From the NCBI GenBank assembly GCA_963921425.1, contig OY992834.1:7130001-7194000 (forward strand): DNA of 64,000 nucleotides, read 5' to 3'. Below, piece by piece: positions 57,061 to 64,000 of this stretch (position 1 is its first letter; the number at the start of each line of letters is the position of its first letter). The position numbers and the translations under genes are program-made. The stretch is from Dryas octopetala. Its lineage: Eukaryota > Streptophyta > Magnoliopsida > Rosales > Rosaceae. The notes below the pieces were generated by a model that saw only the letters and a list, made by a program, of their open reading frames with translations, was not told where the DNA came from and did not search any database.

Positions 57061-59289
57061 ATTTTTGTTGGCTGTTTTTATGAAACTTGTAGCTGTTTAT
57101 ACTCTTTTAGGTTCTTGAAGTCGGATTTTGCAAATGCAATTTTACCTAGGATTGATGGATATATTTTGTTTCAGTATTTGTCTGTTTGATTATACTTATT
57201 ACCTTTCACCCCCTGTTTTCTGATTGGTTAATGAAGCAAACATAAAAAGAAATTGGGATTCACCAATGACTGAGTCATTGCTTGCTTCCATTGCAAGAAA
57301 AACAAACATATCAGCACAAGTCGATATCCAATATCGTGATTTCTTTTTCCTCTCTCTCTCCTCTCTGTTGTTGGCGGGGTTTGGTTTGGGAGGTGGTGAT
57401 TTCTCTAGCAGATTGAATTCTATAGGGCCAATCCACGGTGGATCTATGTGTTTCAAGCCCACTGTTATTAACATTTGTTTTCCATGGACCAACTGCATAA
57501 AAAAAATATTGTAACTAAGACAAATATATAAATAGGAGATATTAACACTACAAGGTTTTTGCGGCCTTGCAGAAAAATAAGAAAAGTTTTGTTTTTTTTT
57601 GGTTATAAAGTCTTCACATTTCATGGAAAAGTTGTGTCCATGAAGAAAAAGAAAGGAACTTGGGGATATCAAACTATATCTCCAATTGTATATAATTAGT
57701 TTGTCATTTTTTAAATTATATACGGTGTTAGTACCAAGTTAAACATGAGGTGAATGCTTAGACGTAACCCACATCTTTGCTCTTTTTTCCTCTTTACTAT
57801 TTTCCATGTGGCCCTGGCTTCCAAGTTGGGTGAGTCAAATATTCCTACTTGTCACTGTGGACCTGTGGTAGGACAAGAAATAGAAGGATCAGAGAAAAAG
57901 TTGTTCTCATTGGCAACAACTCCCCCTTGCTGAATTAGCAAAACCCAAAAGACTTGGCAATAATCTTCTCTCTTTTCTTTTGGGTACACAAATACCTTGC
58001 ATATGGACTACTGTTATTTGGACTGTCCAATCGACCAATTTTTTGTCCAATTTTTTATTAAAGCGGAGATTCTAAATTTCATCTTTATCAGATAGAATCA
58101 TAAAATATATGCAAAATAATTAATTAAGATGATTCAAATAATTTTATCCATACCAATACGAGTTTTGAATTAAAGCATATGGGGCATCCGAAAGTCAAGA
58201 TCAGGAAGCTTCTAAGAATATTTAATGCAATATTGTAATTGATTAAGATGTCATCAACAAGAATCTTTATATGCTGGATATATATGACACTGATCTGGGA
58301 AGAACGACCTTTACTTAGTCATTTGTATAACAATGATCAGTGTTGTTTAAGTTAATTAGTTCAAAACCTGATGACACAAGCAAGCGAGCTAACCAGCTTT
58401 GAAATTTCAATAATATTGAAATTTGGTTGTATTGAATTAGAATTGCAATTAAACATGTGGGTAATACTTTTCCTTCTTATTTATTTCCTTTTCGAAGTGT
58501 AAACGCATTGACTGAGATTTCACATTTTGGAGGGCAATATAATAGTGCTTTACTTGCTTTCTGCAGTCTACTTTTCAAAGGGAATAATAATAGAAAAACA
58601 AAGAGAGACTGCTTTATGCCCTCTTCTCTACGTTCTATTGTCTATTTTATGTATCTTTATCTGTTTTCCAAAGCATAGTGTAGAAAACAACAGCGCCTGA
58701 GATTTCTGGTAGTTGACTAGCTGAGTTGATCTTATGCACAGCAAGAAACTTCAACGAAAAGTGGTACAAGGAAATAAACCTTAGCTTCTTCGTCAACACT
58801 CATGCATCATGTTTAATCAAGCTTAGAATATTCAATTTAATATACATATATATATATATATATACACAAAAAATTTTTTCTGTTATAAATTTTAATTAAA
58901 TTTAACTCTTAACTGTACCAAAAATTTTTTTTAACTCTTAACCAAATGCCTGACTTAAATTAACAATTTAACAACATAATATTATTATATCGTGTGTAAC
59001 AAGATCAAACACCACAAATATAAATTCAAAACTTTGTGTACGTGTCTGTGTGTGGACGCGGGCCTGTTTGGCTGTTGTGCATGCGCAAGAGAGAGTGAGA
59101 CAGTAAGAGAGGGAAAGTATGGTTCCGTAGCAATGGTGGCATTGACCCATATATGAGTAAATGATAAAGTAGTAGTACTTTCTACTTTTGTAGGCTTCAA
59201 TCTTCTCTGTCTTTGCATTGAATAAGACAACCAGATGGTGAATATTAATTGGCTCTTCTTACTTATCAAGTCATTATGCAAAATTATGA
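57061..59289. other. Intergenic after RZ-1, no gene seen
   Basis: The 3' UTR of RZ-1 covers the first 150-200 bp. A solitary CACTACAAGG-type end is at about 57546. TA-rich microsatellite at 58845-58864. No exons or RNA genes recognised on either strand. Confidence 0.45.
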
Positions 59290-59578
59290 TTTTGATACCT
59301 ATACTATGGGTTATTTTTTAGTAAAGTGTCTGTAATTTTAATTGTCTTAATTTTGGTATTGTAGTTCACTAATTATTTCAATTGTGGTCCAAATGTTTTA
59401 ATTCATCAATTTATTTGATTTAAAAATCTAATTTACTTCCTTACATGCCTCTTATGTGCCTCTTACATACATATTTATTTATCCAAAAAATTACACTTGT
59501 TCCGATAAACTACAATACCAAAATTAAGACAATTAAAACTACAAGTACTTTACTGAAATTTCACCCAAATTACATGTT
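59290..59578. mobile_element. MITE with about 75-bp inverted ends
   Basis: Left 'taattttaattgtcttaatt' and 'ttggtattgtagttcacta' pair with right 'aaactacaataccaaaatta' and 'agacaattaaaactacaagt'. Total about 289 bp. Confidence 0.75.
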
Positions 59579-61989
59579 CCAAAACCATAATTTATGCACC
59601 TTAATATAAGAATACTGAATGGACGTACTAAACAAAGTTTTATAAGTGCCCCTAGCTTTCATGTTTTAAAAGTCATGGTGCACACATGCACATATATACA
59701 CACATTTTTAACCAGAGATTGAAAAGACAGTTGGATGACTATTTTTTTGGGTAAAGTCATACTGTTCCACGACATATCATATCATAACTAATAAACTTTC
59801 CAAACTTTACGCTTAATTTATTTTGTTTAGTTATATTTGTACCTTTTTCCCTTAACCATTTTTTTTTTTGCCACTTTTTTTCCCTTAACTTTAGGGTCAA
59901 CAAACCTGAAGATTAAAATACCGTTAGGGGAAGTTAGATCTCTGAGGCAGATTAAGGCTGGCCCTTTCATGAGCAAGTTTGAATATATACATCCTATAAA
60001 AAAATAAGAATCCAATCTCTCACGTTCTCACTAAGATGCTGGTAGGACAAGATATGTTGGATATAAGGGAATTAATTCAGTTTATTAACGCTGGCTTATC
60101 AATTATTATTGATAATGAGATCTTGAATAATTATTATTAGTTAATTAACATTTTAAGAAAGAAATTAAATTTTTGGTTTATTGGTAATGGTGATCATGTT
60201 CACATAGCAAGCACAGGGAAATGCCATTGGGTCGTGGCAATGCCAATTTGGAACAAAGTTAATCAGCTAAAAAGAATGGGTCAAGAGCCAGAGAACATGT
60301 ATATGTATTGCCTTTGTTGATCAATCTTGCAGGCACTTGCATGTGGCCACAAGCTGGGTTTTGTTGTATAATGGATTTGACATATAATGGTCACGTTTGA
60401 GTTGGGTCTCATATTCAATTATTCATTAACAAAGGCTTACCAAAATTATTACATTTATGTGATCATCGATTTTGCATTGAAATTAAAGAGAAACTGAGCC
60501 TTAGCTAGCTTATATAGCTGATGCCTAATGATGATGTTTATATATGCAACACACACTTCTCTGCTGTCAATGTTAATATAAATTAATTATACATTATTTT
60601 TTAATAACTTAATTAAATTTTTAGAGTTCAATAATTGTCTAACAATTTAGTACACGGTATGTCCCCAAGTGCCAATTAACTTTGAGACATAAGTTAAAAG
60701 AAACAGAGCATGTTAGAGTGGACCTGCAGGCTAAAGTTAATGGCATTATTCATTAATAATCGCCCATGTTCTGTATTGTGGTCCTTACTCCTTAATTAAT
60801 TACTTCAAGCCATTGCAGCATAAATCGGATTTTATATTGATGAAGTTTCTACCTCTGGCAGATTAGCTATACAATAATATTTTTTTTTAGGGTGTTCTTA
60901 TTTTACATTTACACTTTCATCAAATTAAAACAATCATCTATGCATGTGTGAATCATTTATTGTCTCAAAGCAAACTCTAATGTAATGACACCAATGAACG
61001 ACTGTCAATTGTCCGGCCACTTGTGTGGGCACGCATTTCTCCTAATATCTATCCTCCTTAACAAATGTTTGTCTCCCAACTTCTTTTGAAGGAGCACCTC
61101 CTCCTTGAAAATGAAAGACAATAAAATATAAGCGGATTTGAGAGAACAAAGGGAGTGACCTAATTGCTTAAGAGTTGAGATATTTTCAACCTCTTAGTAT
61201 ATATTATGTCACTATATTATATATGGATCAGTTTGATCCTACCTTATATTAATTTTATACAAATTTGTGGGTCTCTACTCCCTCGGTCCTTATCTTACTA
61301 GTCAATGAATGCAAAAGAAATTGACTTGGATCGATCAAGCATGTGTTGCTAGGATTCCCGATAGTGCCAACTGTTCTTATGCCTGCTGTAGGAAACCAGC
61401 ACATGCCTTGGACATTTTCGCATAATATATTTTTTCATCAAAGTTGTTCAATAATCACGTATTAATTATTAAGTGCATAATATATTTTTTTGTTTTTTAG
61501 AAGAAGTGCATAATATCTTGTCCGTTTGAAATAAATAAGTTTTAAAATAGGTTTAAATTTAAATAACTGAAATATCAATAAATTTTTTTTATTAATACTA
61601 CTCTTTAACCTAACATAAACAAGTCCAATTTTATATAATTTGCAACCCCAAGAGTATCTTTTATTTCCTATATTTTTCTCAATCAAACCAAATTGACAAA
61701 TGGCAATCAGAGAAATACCTTTTCCCATCTATTAAAGCATCCACTAGCAAGATATATATGTAGTTCTTATGTGTCTCTCTCGCATAATTTTATTCAAGAC
61801 GTTCTCTTAGAGCATCTTTGTCATTTTTAATCTCTAATAAATCTATTCCGTTTCATTTCAAAAAATAAAAAATGCATCCACGTCTATCCAAGTCCTGAAT
61901 GAGAAGGACAACCCAAAATGCTTGTGTACAAGCAATTTCAACATAAAAAAATAAAAATAAATTCAATGATAAGTCGGCCAATCTGCTTC
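59579..61989. other. Long AT-rich intergenic region, no gene seen
   Basis: Only spurious short frames, poly-T runs and TA-rich stretches. I searched for splice-joined exon pieces as at 467-2011 and found none convincing. Confidence 0.45.
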
Positions 61990-62395
61990 CATAATTATAT
62001 ATATATATATAGCAGCCTTCTAATGAGGAATCTCTTTTTGGGGTCCACACGGGTTGTTTTGTGTCGATTTGTACTATCTATTTTTTACATATTCATTAAT
62101 AGATCATCCATGTAAAAAATCAGTCAAATCGAAAACCGTTAAGATATATAATTTGGATCAAACAAATAGACGAACAATAAATTTGTCTATAAACACCTAA
62201 ACTTTGACCGCTTAATCAAACAAGTAAACGATTTCTGATTTGGCTAATTTTTTTTTTTTAGAGATGATCTATCAATGAAAATATAAAAAATAGACAGTTC
62301 GGATCAATACAAAACAACATGTGTGGGCCCCACAGGGGGATCCCTCATTTAACACTGAATGAGGGATCCCTTATTAGGAGGCTCCTGTATATATA
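61990..62395. mobile_element. Palindromic MITE, family A, copy 1
   Basis: The left end gcagccttctaatgaggaat is complementary to the right end agggatcccttattaggaggctcc; the inner arms (gtgtcgatttgtac; gttcggatcaatacaaaac) pair too. Closely similar to 62643-63050, and related to 24319-24765. Confidence 0.85.
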
Positions 62396-62642
62396 GAGAG
62401 ATATGCTCTAAAACTAACTAGTTAGTAAGTTAATATGAACTTAACCACCCTATTGGGCCCACCGCAGGACCCTTCTGTTAAGGGATCCTTTAAATAAGCT
62501 TATTTAAGGAATCTCTCATGGGGCTCACTCCATAGATTGTTTTTATAATATGAACCATCTATTTTTTGTTGAAATACAACATAAAATGACATGAGGGATC
62601 CCTTAAATAAAATTATTTGAGGGACCCTTTAAGGGAATGGGC
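62396..62642. mobile_element. Fragments of two MITE families joined together
   Basis: 62396-62460 matches the left end of the family B element at 63055-63475 (gctctaaaactaa). 62461-62640 resembles pieces of family A with repeated 'agggatccctt' phrases. Looks like nested or truncated insertions. Confidence 0.55.
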
Positions 62643-63050
62643 CTATATATATATATATATATACAACAGTCTTTTAATGAGGGATCCCTCTGTAGGGCTC
62701 ACACAAGTCATTTTGTGTCGATCCGAATCGTCCATTTTTTACATCTTCATTGATAGATCATCTCTGTAAAAAATCAGCCAAATCGGAAACCGTTAAGATA
62801 TCTAATTTGGATCAAACAAATGGACGAACAACAAGTTTGTCTATAAACACCTAAATTTTGACCGTTTAATCAAACAGGTAAATGGTTTTCGATTTGACTG
62901 ATTTTTTTGAAGAGATGATCTATCAATGAAGAAATAAAAAATGGACGGTTCGGATCAACACAAAACGACTTGTGTGGGCCCCAGAGGGGGATCCCTCATT
63001 TAACACTACATAAGGGATCCTTTATTGGAAGACCCCTGTATATATATATA
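62643..63050. mobile_element. Palindromic MITE, family A, copy 2
   Basis: Near-duplicate of 61990-62395 along its whole length, including the centre 'tctataaacacctaaa' and the right arm 'tgtgggcccca'. Flanked by TA microsatellites (62645-62662, 63039-63060), so target sites are TA-rich. Confidence 0.87.
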
Positions 63051-63054
63051 TATA

Positions 63055-63475
63055 TATATAAGTGCTCTAAAACTAATTGGTTAACAAGTTACAACGAAGC
63101 TAACCACCCTGTTAGGCCCGCCACACAATGTAATCTCAAAATCTGAACCGTCTATTTTTTAGACCATACTTCAAATATCAACTTTGTAAAAAATCTTCAA
63201 AATCGGAAGTCATTTAGCCATTTGATTACAATAACAACTATTTATATGCTTTTATAAAAAACAGTGATTATCTATTTATTTAATCACAATTAGATGACTA
63301 AATAATTTTTGATTTAGTTGATTTTTGGCAATGATGATCTTTGAAGTAGGGCCTAAAAAATAGACGGTTTTGATTATAAGATTAGTTATGTGGTGAGCCC
63401 AAAAAAATGATTAGCTTCGTATTAACTTATTAACCAATTATCTTTAAAGCATTTTGTATATATATATATATATAT
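63055..63475. mobile_element. Palindromic MITE, family B
   Basis: The left 'gctctaaaactaattggtta' and 'cgaagctaaccacc' pair with the right 'gattagcttcgtattaactt' and 'taaccaattatctttaaagc'. About 420 bp bounded by TA repeats. Confidence 0.82.
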
Positions 63476-64000
63476 ACACGCACTTTGTTCACTAATCTTT
63501 TACTTTGTGCATACTATTTTAGAAACTCTTATACGTTTCATATACCAATTATACAATGTGAAAGTAGAACTAAAACCAATGCTTGACTTTTTTTTTTTTT
63601 TGGGCCACTTAATCAATGCTTGACTTTTGTTACTTATATATGTAGACGTTGTTTATTTATTAATTAGCCAAATCAATTAGAGATTTTCTTGGATCAACAA
63701 TAATAACATATTGCGAATTGCGATGATGATGAGAATTGAGAAGATATTTACAAATTGTGTGATTAATGCTCATTAAAAATATTGTCGTGAATGCAGCGCC
63801 TAAACTATTAAAGTATATAATCAGTTCGTGGAAAAGTAGGGCAAATTAATAACCATATTGATAGGTTTTATATAGAGAAAAGTATATAAATATAATTCAA
63901 AACAAATTGGTAACGAGAGTGGAGAGACGTATGATATTCTTTATTGTGCTGCAAGTCATGACATATCCGATGTAAGACACACCCTCTGACGTGTAGAGAG
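63476..64000. other. AT-rich end of window, no gene seen
   Basis: No coding or RNA feature recognised. The window ends without entering an identifiable gene. Confidence 0.4.

Noticed and set aside
1-64000. Organelle DNA insertion, rRNA or tRNA genes
   Set aside because: No recognisable rRNA or intact tRNA sequence; the only tRNA-like boxes belong to SINE-type sequences. The ycf45-like gene is a nuclear multi-exon gene, not plastid DNA.

Overview
The window is nuclear DNA from a flowering plant, almost certainly a eudicot. It has AT-rich intergenic DNA, GT-AG introns, plant-specific gene families and many short non-autonomous DNA transposons. A woody rosid such as a Rosaceae member would fit, but that is an inference from gene style and not something I can prove from the sequence. 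I read seven genes that look intact or nearly so: a Gag1-like clamp (DUF4050) gene whose 5' coding exons I could not resolve (467-2011, minus), a CYP89A-type cytochrome P450 (7553-9118, minus), two BAHD acyltransferases (26208-28186 and 32951-34464, minus), an RD19-type papain-like cysteine protease (36274-39201, minus), an ACT-domain-repeat protein of the ACR9/ACR10 type (40301-43797, plus), a plastid ycf45/SPD1-like AAA ATPase (44963-48514, plus) and an RZ-1-type glycine-rich RNA-binding zinc-knuckle protein (52100-57060, plus).

Layout. 0-6 kb: the Gag1-clamp gene, then two local tandem duplications, the larger about 1.25 kb and carrying a GC-rich terminal-inverted-repeat element. 6.5-11.4 kb: the P450 with broken pieces of the same family on both sides. 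14-36 kb: an accessory block in which BAHD acyltransferase copies and copies of a 3-hydroxyisobutyryl-CoA hydrolase-like (HIBCH/CHY1) gene alternate, all on the minus strand. Two BAHD copies are intact; the other BAHD copies and all HIBCH copies are frameshifted, deleted, fragmentary or hit by transposons. 36-57 kb: four conserved genes in a conventional arrangement. 57-64 kb: no gene recognised; a dense MITE cluster lies at 62.0-63.5 kb.

The strongest observations concern transposons carrying pieces of host genes. A 3,737-bp CACTA element (14455-18191, TSD TAA) splits a BAHD pseudogene and carries intron-bearing pieces of a kinesin motor-domain gene. A 976-bp hAT element (20989-21964, 8-bp TSD CGCAGAAC) splits the HIBCH-like pseudogene and carries what looks like the first exon of a GPI-transamidase PIG-T/Gpi16 gene. 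A second hAT element (36664-37710, TSD AGTGTGTG) sits in an intron of the cysteine protease, and a Mutator-type MITE (10170-10664) has a 9-bp TSD. I found no wholly new biological system. The BAHD/HIBCH co-duplication, the gene-capturing elements and a shortened HIBCH-like frame that keeps a peroxisomal C-terminus are the parts most worth following up.
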